Positions 35,500 to 43,654 of a DNA stretch of 64,000 bases are shown here, in pieces; within the stretch, counting starts at the first letter, position 1; each line of letters opens with the position of its first letter. The position numbers and the translations under genes were made by a program. The DNA is from Bythopirellula goksoeyrii (lineage in GTDB: Bacteria; Planctomycetota; Planctomycetia; Pirellulales; Lacipirellulaceae), in assembly GCF_008065115.1 (NCBI RefSeq), contig NZ_CP042913.1, positions 2,764,338-2,828,337 on the forward strand, in the 5' to 3' direction. The notes under the pieces are model-generated. The model did no database searches, had not been told where the DNA came from, and worked only from the letters and a program-made list of their open reading frames with translations.

Positions 35500-36369
35500 T
35501 TAATCATCACGCGGTAGGCGGCCACCCCATCCCAGCTTCTCGCGAAGCGTGCGGTAGTAGCCGTATCCGGCAATTTCGACGAGTTGAAACTGCGCCTTGC
35601 TGCGAGTGATGCGTATCCGGTCGTTGGCGGTCGGCTGACAAAGAACTTTGCCATCCACTACCAGGGACGTTCCCTCATGGGGCTGGGGAACGACCAATTC
35701 AAACACTCGCTCGGCGGAATCGACTACAGGTCGATTCGTGAGCGTGTGTGGGCTGATCGGCGAAATGACGAATGCCTGCAAATCTTTTCGCAGGATTGGC
35801 CCCCCCGCCGACAGGCTGTGAGCCGTCGAGCCTACGGGTGTGCTGACGATCAAGCCGTCGCAACTATAAGTGGTTACTAATTCAGAGTCAACGTAAAGCT
35901 GCACTTCGAGAATCTTGAACGGAGCCCCTGCTAGCACTGAAACCTCATTGAGTCCCAGGGCTTGGTGAACAGTTTTCCCCTTAGAAATGACTTCGCATTC
36001 GAACATCAAGTGTGAAATCACCCGATACTCCCCCGCCGCCACTTGGGGCAACAACAAAGGCAGTAGCTCGGGTTGCAGATCGGCCAGAAATCCAAGGTGC
36101 CCCAGGTTCACTCCCAGAATCGGCAACTGCTGGTAGCCCAATCGGTGGGCGGCACGAAGCATTGAACCATCACCACCGAGCACAATCGCAAAATCAATTT
36201 CCTCGGTGGGCAAGTCGCCGCCAATGTCCTCCAATGCAACCACATCCACATGTTGCTCGACCAGTGGTCGCAGCTTGACCGCCTGCTCATTGAGATGCGG
36301 ACGGCTCTCATCCACGAGCATCAACACCCGTTGACGCGTTGATTTCGATTTTCTAGCAACGGCTGACAT
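35500..36369 (-). CDS. nadK: NAD kinase
   Basis: This 289-residue protein phosphorylates NAD to NADP. The diagnostic motif VLGGDGSMLRAAHRLG is near residue 65, GLNEVSVL near 150 carries the conserved Asn-Glu, and VSTPVGSTAHSLSAGGP near 180 is the third family motif. The length is normal. It sits 51 bases downstream of dxs on the same strand, in a run with isoprenoid and DNA-repair genes. Confidence 0.95.
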   Translation of the reverse strand: MSAVARKSKSTRQRVLMLVDESRPHLNEQAVKLRPLVEQHVDVVALEDIGGDLPTEEIDFAIVLGGDGSMLRAAHRLGYQQLPILGVNLGHLGFLADLQPELLPLLLPQVAAGEYRVISHLMFECEVISKGKTVHQALGLNEVSVLAGAPFKILEVQLYVDSELVTTYSCDGLIVSTPVGSTAHSLSAGGPILRKDLQAFVISPISPHTLTNRPVVDSAERVFELVVPQPHEGTSLVVDGKVLCQPTANDRIRITRSKAQFQLVEIAGYGYYRTLREKLGWGGRLPRDD

Positions 36370-36419
36370 GCTACTAGCATAACAACGGGGCTGGGTGCCG
36401 ACGAGAGCATAGCAACTAT

Positions 36420-38333
36420 CTACGGTTGAAGCTGCTCAAACGGCTTTGATGAGGTATTTACCAATTCCCGGCACGTCCGCAAAATCCCCTCAACATCCAA
36501 CCCCAGATCGGCCAGGAGTTCCTCACGCTCGCCATGCTCGACATAGAAATCCGGGATGCCTAGACGGCGGAGGTGGCTCGTTTCCACCCCTGCGTCAGCG
36601 GTAGCTTCGAGTACTGCGCTACCAAAGCCACCCGCCAAGGCGGCCTCTTCGACAGTTACCACGAAGCTGCATTCACGGACTGCTTGCAAGATCACTTCGC
36701 TATCTAAAGGTTTGAGAAAACGTGCATTGATGACGCGCATTTCAATGCCTTCCTCATGCAAACGGTTGGCCACCTCCAGACAACGACTGGCCAGTGGACC
36801 GTAGCTGATAAGGCAACCATCCATGCCAGCCCGCAAAACTTCACTCTTGCCTAACTCGATAGGTGAAACCTCACGTGGAATTTCCATCGCAGTCGCCTTG
36901 GGATAGCGGATCGCACAGGGTCCGTCGTACTGCAGTGCAAAATCGAGCATCGCCGGCAAGTCCAGGGCATCGCCGGGGCTCATGATTACCATGTTCGGGA
37001 ACACCCGGAGATAGCCCAGGTCGAATACGCCGTGGTGGGTGGGCCCATCCGGACCCGCGAGCCCCCCCCGGTCCAGCATGAATGTGACGGGAAGATTCTG
37101 TAGAGCGACTTCCTGGAAAATGTGGTCGTAGGCCCGTTGCAGAAATGTACTGTAGATATCGACGATGGGCCGCATCCCTACCTTTGCCTGGCCCGCAGCA
37201 AAAGCGACCGTATGGGCCTCACAGATACCGGTGTCGAAAAAGCGATCGGGAAACTTATCGCGAATCTTCTCCAGTTTGTTGCCCTGGCACATGGCGGCCG
37301 TCATCACGGTTACTTTGGGATTAGCATGCATTTGCGCCTCAATGGCCTCGGAAGCGACGTGGGTAAATGCCCGTGACGTGCTTTTCTTGAGAATTACCTT
37401 GCGTTCTTCGCGTTTCTCAAACTGCGGCGGTGCATGGTATAACACGGGGTCTTCTTCCGCGGGCTGAAACCCGTGTCCCTTTTCAGTAACGACATGCAAC
37501 AAGACCGGGCCATCGCCCCGTTGGACCATCCTCAAGTATTTTCGCAACAGGCCAATGTTATGTCCGTCGATGGGGCCGACATAGCGGAAGCCCATGTCCT
37601 CGAACATCATGCCACCGCTGAGCCCAGCTTTGGCGGCCTCTTTCAACTGGACCAGAAATCGCTCAGTCGGATCGCCGAACAAGGGCACGCGGCCGAGTAT
37701 CTTCGCAACCTCATCCTTGAATCCACTGTACATCGGGTTCATCCGTAGTCGGTCCAGATAGTCGGCCATCCCCCCGACGCGGGGGCAGATCGACATCCGA
37801 TTGTCGTTGAGGATTACCAGCAGTTTGTCACTCTGCCTCCTGGCGTTGTTGAGCGCCTCAAATACAACTCCCGAGGGAAATGCTCCATCACCAATGACAG
37901 CCACTGAGAAGCGTCCCTCTTCGGGGCGCAATAAGTCGTCCCCACTTGCCAGCCCCAAGGCTGTTGAGACGCTGGACCCAGCGTGGCCCGTCATGAATAG
38001 GTCGTACTCACTCTCGGAGGGGTTGGGGTAGCCCATGAGCCCCCCCTTGGTTCGCATCGACTGAAATTGACCGTAGCGACCTGTGAGCAGTTTATGAGGG
38101 TAAATTTGGTGTCCCGTGTCCCAGATGAGCCGATCACGGCGGAAGTCGAATGTGGTGTGCAAGGCAATGCACAATTCGACGACCCCTAGATTGGAAGCAA
38201 AATGGGCACTGCGACATGCGATCAAATTACAAAGCACATCGCGGATTTCAACGGCCAGCCGTTCCAACTGAGGCAGCGAAAGCTTCTCCAGGTCGCTCGG
38301 CTCGGTGATCGTGGGGAGGATTTCGGGGGTCAC
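36420..38333 (-). CDS. dxs: 1-deoxy-D-xylulose-5-phosphate synthase
   Basis: The 637-residue TPP enzyme makes DXP from pyruvate and glyceraldehyde 3-phosphate, the first step of the MEP isoprenoid pathway. GHQIYPHKLLTGR near residue 75 carries a catalytic His, and VIGDGAFPSGVVFEAL with ILNDNRMSI forms the TPP/metal site (about 150-180). The transketolase pyrimidine domain and C-terminal domain follow (DRGGLAGPDGPTHHG near 425). GTG 38333 overlaps the ispA stop by four bases, indicating translational coupling. Confidence 0.96.
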   Translation of the reverse strand: MTPEILPTITEPSDLEKLSLPQLERLAVEIRDVLCNLIACRSAHFASNLGVVELCIALHTTFDFRRDRLIWDTGHQIYPHKLLTGRYGQFQSMRTKGGLMGYPNPSESEYDLFMTGHAGSSVSTALGLASGDDLLRPEEGRFSVAVIGDGAFPSGVVFEALNNARRQSDKLLVILNDNRMSICPRVGGMADYLDRLRMNPMYSGFKDEVAKILGRVPLFGDPTERFLVQLKEAAKAGLSGGMMFEDMGFRYVGPIDGHNIGLLRKYLRMVQRGDGPVLLHVVTEKGHGFQPAEEDPVLYHAPPQFEKREERKVILKKSTSRAFTHVASEAIEAQMHANPKVTVMTAAMCQGNKLEKIRDKFPDRFFDTGICEAHTVAFAAGQAKVGMRPIVDIYSTFLQRAYDHIFQEVALQNLPVTFMLDRGGLAGPDGPTHHGVFDLGYLRVFPNMVIMSPGDALDLPAMLDFALQYDGPCAIRYPKATAMEIPREVSPIELGKSEVLRAGMDGCLISYGPLASRCLEVANRLHEEGIEMRVINARFLKPLDSEVILQAVRECSFVVTVEEAALAGGFGSAVLEATADAGVETSHLRRLGIPDFYVEHGEREELLADLGLDVEGILRTCRELVNTSSKPFEQLQP

Positions 38334-39226
38334 GTATTTCGTTGCCTCACAAAGAGCGCCAGTTCGCGCAAGGGACCAGCCCGATCACCAAAGATTCCAA
38401 GGGATACGGACGCATTTTCGATAAGTTTTTCTGCCAAGGCCTGGCTTGATTCAATTCCCAGAATTGCCGGATAGGTATTTTTCCCCTTGTGGGCGTCTTT
38501 GCCAAGTCGCTTGCCCATATGGTCTTCTGAGCCCGAGACATCCAACAGATCGTCGATCACCTGGAAAGCAAGCCCCAGGTTGTCGCCGTAATCGTCCAAC
38601 GCTGCCAGTTGTCCGTCGGAAGCGTCGGCAATCATGGCTCCCAGCCGGAGCGACACTCGGAACAAGGCCCCGGTCTTTCGCCGATGAATTGCCTCCAACT
38701 CAGCGAGCGAACATTGCTGAAACTCGCTCGCAAGATCTGCCGCCTGTCCTCCAACGAGCATAGTGGCTCCTACTGCCCGACCCAATTCGCAGCAGCATCG
38801 TGCGGCACACTCTGGCGGTTGGACATCCCTAGCCAGGATTTCAAAAGCACGGGCTTGGAGGGCGTCTCCTACCAAGGTAGCAGTCGCTTCGTCGAATTGC
38901 TTGTGACAAGTAGGCCGCCCTCGGCGGAGATCGTCGTCGTCCATCGCCGGCAGATCATCATGCACCAAAGAATAGGCATGAATCATCTCAACGGCAACTG
39001 CTGCCGGCATTGCGGCTTGAGTGTCCCCGTCACAGAGTTCACATGCCATTAATACCAACTGGGGTCGCAGTCGCTTGCCAGGCGCGAGCAGGCTGTATTG
39101 CATGGCCTCGCGCAATCGATCGGGGCAATCTGCATCGAACTGAACTGCGGCGCTAAGGGCGGCTTCAATCTCGTGGAGATAATTGCTAAGTCCTGGTGGT
39201 GTCGTCGAAAGGCTCATCTCATTCAT
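38330..39226 (-). CDS. ispA: polyprenyl (farnesyl/geranylgeranyl) diphosphate synthase
   Basis: This protein of about 298 residues is an all-helical prenyltransferase. The first Asp-rich motif is VHDDLPAMDDDDLRRG and the second is FQVIDDLLDVSG. It joins IPP to allylic diphosphates in the cytoplasm. The product length (C15 or C20) cannot be told. ATG 39226, one base past the xseB stop, is preferred over the longer frame reaching 39376, which would lie inside xseB; ATG 39217 is also possible. xseB-ispA-dxs is a widely conserved order. Confidence 0.94.
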   Translation of the reverse strand: MNEMSLSTTPPGLSNYLHEIEAALSAAVQFDADCPDRLREAMQYSLLAPGKRLRPQLVLMACELCDGDTQAAMPAAVAVEMIHAYSLVHDDLPAMDDDDLRRGRPTCHKQFDEATATLVGDALQARAFEILARDVQPPECAARCCCELGRAVGATMLVGGQAADLASEFQQCSLAELEAIHRRKTGALFRVSLRLGAMIADASDGQLAALDDYGDNLGLAFQVIDDLLDVSGSEDHMGKRLGKDAHKGKNTYPAILGIESSQALAEKLIENASVSLGIFGDRAGPLRELALFVRQRNT

Positions 39227-39227
39227 T

Positions 39228-39581
39228 CTAGAAGAGCGAGGAGTCGTCGTCCACTTCACTCGCAGAGCGGCGTTTCGCAGTGGAACTTCGCCGGCGGCTG
39301 CGAGATTCCCCCTTTGTGACCAAAGATTCCTCTTCATCGGCATCGAAAGATTCTGACCTAGCGTTTCCGTCGGCATCGATCCCGGTCACGAGAGCAATGC
39401 GTCGCTCGGCACTGCGGAGTAGTTCGTTGCACTGCTTGAGATGCCGCATGCCGGACTCATAGTGTTCGAGCGACTCCTCAAGCCCGAGCTTGCCGCTTTC
39501 TAGCTTGCCGACAATCGCTTCGAGTTCTTTGAGCGACTGCTCAAATACCGGTTGTTCTTGCTTTGGTTTTTTCTTGGCCAA
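39228..39581 (-). CDS. xseB: exodeoxyribonuclease VII small subunit
   Basis: This 117-residue protein has the XseB helical hairpin: FEQSLKELEAIVGKLESG, then LGLEESLEHYESGMRHLKQC. It partners XseA in degrading single-stranded DNA. The C-terminal 45 residues are a charged, Ser/Arg/Asp-rich tail not found in short XseB proteins. It follows xseA by 13 bases and runs directly into ispA. Confidence 0.94.
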   Translation of the reverse strand: MAKKKPKQEQPVFEQSLKELEAIVGKLESGKLGLEESLEHYESGMRHLKQCNELLRSAERRIALVTGIDADGNARSESFDADEEESLVTKGESRSRRRSSTAKRRSASEVDDDSSLF

Positions 39582-39594
39582 TGCTTGCGTCCTT

Positions 39595-40857
39595 TTACTT
39601 GGAATTTGACGAAGTTGTCAGTGAGTCTTTCACCTCATTCACTGTACTGATAACCGCACCTTCGGCCAGCCGTGTAACAACCGCTTGTCCCTTTTTCAGT
39701 TGCTTTGCCGAAGTAATGAGCCGCTTGGTCGCTTGATCTTGGGTAAGGCTGTAGCCGCGCCCCAAAACTGCCAATGGGCTGAGTGAACTTAGCTTGCCGC
39801 TGAGAGTAGTTAGGTGGCTCTCTTGATCACGAAGTGAGGACTTGATGGCAGTTTGCAAACGTAGAGAACACTCATCTACTTGTCGACTGAGGTTTTGGAT
39901 GCCGTCCTCGGGACGAGCCAGGGCAGGGCGGCTGGCGAGGCTATCCAGTCGTTGACGCCAAGCCGTTACCTGATTCGAAAAAGCTCTCTCGATACGAGTG
40001 CTGATAGACTGCACCATTTGGGTCACATCTTGGGCCGATGGAACGACACGTTCGGCAGCTTCACTTGGTGTAAGCGCCCGTACATCGGCAGCGAAGTCGG
40101 CCAATGTCACGTCGATCTCGTGGCCGACTGCCGAGACGGTTGGGATATTAGATGTTGCAATTGCCCGGACAACCGCTTCCTCATTGAAGCACCACAGGTC
40201 TTCCAAGCTGCCGCCGCCACGACCGACTACCAATACATCGAGGGCAGGCTCAACACGATTTGCTAACTGGATACCAGCCGCGATTTCTGCCGCGGCGCCA
40301 CCTCCTTGAACCCGCGCGGGAAAGATCAATACTTCCACCCCCCGCCAGCGCCGCTGAAGCACTTCCAGAAAATCACGAATGGCGGCCCCCGTCGGACTGG
40401 TGACAAACCCTATCCGCCGGGGAAACTTCGGCAAAGCGCGTTTGCGATACGCATCAAACAGCCCCTCGGCAGCAAGTTTCTCACGCAGCTTGCGTAGCGC
40501 TAATTCCAGTGCCCCGACTCCGCGTGGCTGGACTTCATCCACCACGAGTTGATAACTCCCCCGCGGCGGATAGACATCCAAGTGTCCCCGACAGACGATT
40601 TCCAGACCGTCAGCCAGCTCAAACTTGAGCCTGACCGCCGTGCCGCGCCAAATCACAGCGCGCAATTGGGCCGTATCGTCTTTAAGTGTGAAATAGCAAT
40701 GCCCTGACTGAGGGCGTGAGAAATTCGAAAGTTCCCCGGCAACCCAAACCGATGAGAATCGTGATTCGATGACCCCCTTCAACTGCGCAGTAAGCTGCGA
40801 TACCGACATGATTTTTTCGTCGGTCGTGCTTTCAGAAGTAAGCGAATCTGTGGGCAT
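39595..40857 (-). CDS. xseA: exodeoxyribonuclease VII large subunit
   Basis: The 420-residue protein has an N-terminal OB-fold (SVSQLTAQLKGVIESRFSSVWVAGELSNFS), then the nuclease domain with GFVTSPTGAAIRDFL and VLVVGRGGGSLEDLWCFNEE. NIPTVSAVGHEIDVTLADFAAD carries conserved His and Asp residues. The C-terminal coiled-coil is present. It is the first gene of the xseA-xseB-ispA-dxs-nadK run. Confidence 0.96.
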   Translation of the reverse strand: MPTDSLTSESTTDEKIMSVSQLTAQLKGVIESRFSSVWVAGELSNFSRPQSGHCYFTLKDDTAQLRAVIWRGTAVRLKFELADGLEIVCRGHLDVYPPRGSYQLVVDEVQPRGVGALELALRKLREKLAAEGLFDAYRKRALPKFPRRIGFVTSPTGAAIRDFLEVLQRRWRGVEVLIFPARVQGGGAAAEIAAGIQLANRVEPALDVLVVGRGGGSLEDLWCFNEEAVVRAIATSNIPTVSAVGHEIDVTLADFAADVRALTPSEAAERVVPSAQDVTQMVQSISTRIERAFSNQVTAWRQRLDSLASRPALARPEDGIQNLSRQVDECSLRLQTAIKSSLRDQESHLTTLSGKLSSLSPLAVLGRGYSLTQDQATKRLITSAKQLKKGQAVVTRLAEGAVISTVNEVKDSLTTSSNSK

Positions 40858-40961
40858 GGATAGGCAGAATGATAAAGGGACTGGCAGATGTGCCGCCCCA
40901 TTCTAACGCAAGCCGGAGAATCTGCTACCACGCCCCAATTGGCCAAAAGTGAAGAATATCA

Positions 40962-41058
40962 TTGGAGTCCAGCCTTCAGGCTGCTTGCCTATCAGGTGGG
41001 TTCAACTTCCCTGCCTTCGCACTTATTGGTAGGAGGCAAGTTAAAGCTTGAACTCCAA
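40962..41058. repeat. MITE-like imperfect inverted repeat, 97 bp
   Basis: The left end, TTGGAGTCCAGCCTTCAGG, and the right end, AAGCTTGAACTCCAA, are inverted copies. The inner parts also pair (CTTGCCT with AGGCAAG). It lies in the 298-base gap downstream of the PEP-CTERM gene and upstream of xseA. It has no coding capacity. The terminal sequence is like dispersed hairpin elements I remember from planctomycete genomes. Confidence 0.6.
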
Positions 41059-41155
41059 CGCTCACCCCAGAGCGAAGTCTGGAGCGGGCGATTGGAGAGC
41101 AAGTACTAGTCGTGTCGCGACAAGCGGCAATCGCCGAGCTACTCGACGACCTCAA

Positions 41156-42004
41156 CTAGCGTCTACGCACCGGCAGGCAGAAGCCAGCAGCGGCGAGGAT
41201 CACCAGCACGGCGCTGGTTGGCTCAGGTACTAAAGAGCCCGGGTTACCGACATCCCCAAGAGCCGATGTGTACGAACCGAATCCATCACCGACTGACGAA
41301 AACACCCACTGGGTTACGTCATTCGCGCCCAAGACCGCTGGAGAACTTGGATTGCCACTTATTTCCTGAGTGCGGATGGAACCAGGAAAATCCGTGTCCC
41401 CGTAGTTAAGGCGATCAACAAGGCTGTCATCAGCAGCGTAGATGTTGATCTCGTCAGCACGGCCGATGTTGCCACCATTTGCTAGGGCATAATCACCGAT
41501 AACCTTAACTGCAGGATTCAAGTTCCAATTGAGCCGAAAATCAGCTTCAGGCGCTTCGGTCAGAACGACAGATTCACCGACCCCGATCGTGCCGAAGACG
41601 CTGATATCAAACGGCGGGACATAGCCGGTGCCGAAGTTGTTGTCGTCGAAGGACCAGCCCGTGACATCTACAGGCTGATTGGAGAGGTTGGTGAATTCGA
41701 TGAATTCATCCCCACCGCCATACATGTACTCGGTGATAACAAGGCTAGGCACGGCAGGCAGCGTTCCATCGATAGTGAAGATTCCAGGACTGCTAGTCTG
41801 TCCGCTTATTGATTGGTTCGAATTCTGTACGTCGCCAACGGTGGAGAGGGTCCACGCGAAGGGATCATCCTGGGCCGCGCCCGCTGCGGATACCCATCCA
41901 CTTGCACCCTGGGTGCGGATGGAACCAGGGAAATCCTCATCTCCATACACGAGTTGATCAACGATGCTGCTACCAGCATCGAACAGAGAAGAAAGGACAG
42001 GCAC
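41156..42004 (-). pseudogene. lamin-tail / PEP-CTERM surface protein, 5' end missing
   Basis: The C-terminus is a PEP-CTERM sorting signal (VPEPTSAVLVILAAAGFC then VRRR), read by exosortase in the inner membrane. A lamin-tail-like domain is central (VITEYMYGGGDEFIEFTNLSNQ). Two related segments, YGDEDFPGSIRTQ near the start and YGDTDFPGSIRTQ later, are an internal repeat. There is no signal peptide. The frame's first codons are read from the AAAGGACAGGCACAATTT repeat, so the gene was probably cut by the repeat/RAYT element. The lost 5' part was not found on the other side of the element. Confidence 0.75.
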
Positions 42005-42040
42005 AATTTATAAGGAGAAGAAAGGACAGGCACAATTTAG
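41985..42040. repeat. left-end RAYT repeats, two tandem copies
   Basis: AGAAGAAAGGACAGGCACAA is followed by TTTA and appears twice in a row with a 29-base period. The core AAAGGACAGGCACAATTT is the inverted match of AATTGCGCCTGTCCTTTT at 43341-43358 and 43633-43650, so the transposase gene is bracketed by inverted ends. Confidence 0.8.
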
Positions 42041-42117
42041 AAAGTCATAACTTGACATCAACCAAATCGCGGATAGTATACGGGCGTACACATCCCCTGC
42101 TTTTGTGAGGTTTGGCC

Positions 42118-43155
42118 ATGACTCTCGCCCGTCGTCAGCTAGTTGATCTGGAGCTAACCCGTTACTACCACTGCATTTCCCGCTGCGTACGCCGGGCTTT
42201 TCTCTGCGGTGAGGGCCATGAGCACCGCAAGGCGTGGCTCGAAGAGCGACTCGAAATCCTGGCCGAAAACTTTGCCATAGCGGTCTGTGGCTTCAGTGTC
42301 ATGGACAACCATCTGCACCTGCTGGTGCGTATTGACCCCCAAACGGCTGCCAGGTGGTCCGATGAGGAAGTGGTACGGCGATGGCTCGGCGTCTATCCGC
42401 CCCGTACGCTCGACATGCAGGATGCGCAACTCGTCCGGCAATATGTCCACCACGAACTGCAAGACCCGGAAAGGGTCGCCACCTACCGCGATCGCCTGCA
42501 GAATCTGGGCTGGTTCATGAAGGCCCTCAAGGAACCGTTGGCCCGGCTGGCCAATAAAGAAGACCACTGCAAGGGGACCTTTTGGGAAGGTCGCTACAAG
42601 TCGATCGCCATTCTCGATGAAGAGGCGCTCCTGGCCACTTGTGCGTACATCGATCTCAACCCGGTGGCAGCCGGAGTGGCGGCCACCCCCGAAACCAGCC
42701 AACATACCTCGATTCGCCAGCGGGTCTGCTATGCCAGAGAAAAGGGAAAAATCCCCGCACTCTCAGAGGCAGCCCACGGCTCGGTGGCTGGTTCTTGGGC
42801 CATCGGCCTGTTGGAGGCAGACCACTGGCTCTGTCCCATCGAAGACCTGCGCAAGAAAGGTGGACCTCGGGAAGGGATGATCGAAGGTTTTTCCCTGGGG
42901 AGCTATCTGCTGTTGGTCGACTATACCAGTCGGTTGTGCCGTCAGGGCAAGGCACGACTTTCTGAGGAAGTGGCCGACATCTTCGACCGACTCGGCACGA
43001 GCCGGCAATTGTGGGAGCAGCGGTTTCACAGGCTACTGTGCAAGTCCCGTTTGCTGGGCAACTACTTTGCCACGGACGCGGCACGGTTACAAAGGGTCGC
43101 CACTCGCCGAGGCGTGCACCACGTCGACAACGCTATCCGCCTGGCAACGACCTAG
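42118..43155 (+). CDS. REP-associated tyrosine transposase (RAYT, Y1_Tnp)
   Basis: The 345-residue protein has the HUH motif NHLHLLVRI near residue 65, the opening RYYHCISRCVRRAFLCG, and CAYIDLNPVAAGV near 185, where the Tyr is the likely catalytic residue. Members nick single-stranded DNA at REP hairpins. It is intact. ATG 42118 has GAGG seven bases upstream; the longer TTG start at 42112 is not needed. It is flanked by inverted copies of a short repeat, as expected for a RAYT that recognises its own ends. Confidence 0.9.
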   Translation: MTLARRQLVDLELTRYYHCISRCVRRAFLCGEGHEHRKAWLEERLEILAENFAIAVCGFSVMDNHLHLLVRIDPQTAARWSDEEVVRRWLGVYPPRTLDMQDAQLVRQYVHHELQDPERVATYRDRLQNLGWFMKALKEPLARLANKEDHCKGTFWEGRYKSIAILDEEALLATCAYIDLNPVAAGVAATPETSQHTSIRQRVCYAREKGKIPALSEAAHGSVAGSWAIGLLEADHWLCPIEDLRKKGGPREGMIEGFSLGSYLLLVDYTSRLCRQGKARLSEEVADIFDRLGTSRQLWEQRFHRLLCKSRLLGNYFATDAARLQRVATRRGVHHVDNAIRLATT

Positions 43156-43363
43156 CTGGTCGATCTTCCAGGCCCAATTCTCTGCCCCGCTCGCCAAGCT
43201 TGTGAAGTAACCGTGCTCACGTCTTGTACCTCCTTCCTGGGAGATAGCGAACTAAGTCATCTCGCTCGCCATTCGCGAGCGAAACACCGCCAAGCGGGCT
43301 TCACATAGCGCAAGTAGGAAGTAGTTTGTACCCGCTCTTCAATTGCGCCTGTCCTTTTGCTTT
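43072..43363. repeat. 292-bp tandem repeat, unit 1
   Basis: This starts within the last 28 codons of the RAYT gene and ends at the inverted end repeat (AATTGCGCCTGTCCTTTT). Unit 2 (43364-43654) follows directly with a constant 292-base offset. The noncoding part has a run of TCGCTCGCCATTCGCGAGCG, a hairpin-forming stretch. Confidence 0.8.
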
Positions 43364-43654
43364 ACGGACGCGACACGGTTACAAAGGGTCGCCAGTCGTC
43401 GAGGCGTGCACCATGTCGACAATGCCATCCGGCTGGCAACGGCCTAGCCGGTCGATCTTCCAAACCCAATTCTCTGCCACGCTTGCCAAGCTTGTGAAGA
43501 AACTGCGCTAACATCGCGCACTTTCTTCCTCTGACACGGCGAACCGAGCCATCTCGCTCGCTATTCGAAAGCGAAACACTACCAAGCGGGCTTCACATAG
43601 CGCAAGTAGGAAGGAGATGGTACCCGCTCTTCAATTGCGCCTGTCCTTTTGCTT
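43364..43654 (+). pseudogene. 292-bp tandem repeat, unit 2, with 3' remnant of a second RAYT
   Basis: Bases 43364-43447 read as the last 27 codons plus stop of a RAYT gene (TDATRLQRVASRRGVHHVDN). They differ from unit 1 at about eight bases, five of them silent. The rest repeats the downstream noncoding sequence and ends with another AATTGCGCCTGTCCTTTT. The silent bias suggests this was once part of a working second RAYT copy rather than a fresh slippage product. Confidence 0.75.

Noticed and set aside
43072-43654. CRISPR-like direct repeats
   Set aside because: There are only two long units of 292 bases containing transposase coding sequence, with no short repeat and spacer pattern and no cas gene in the window.
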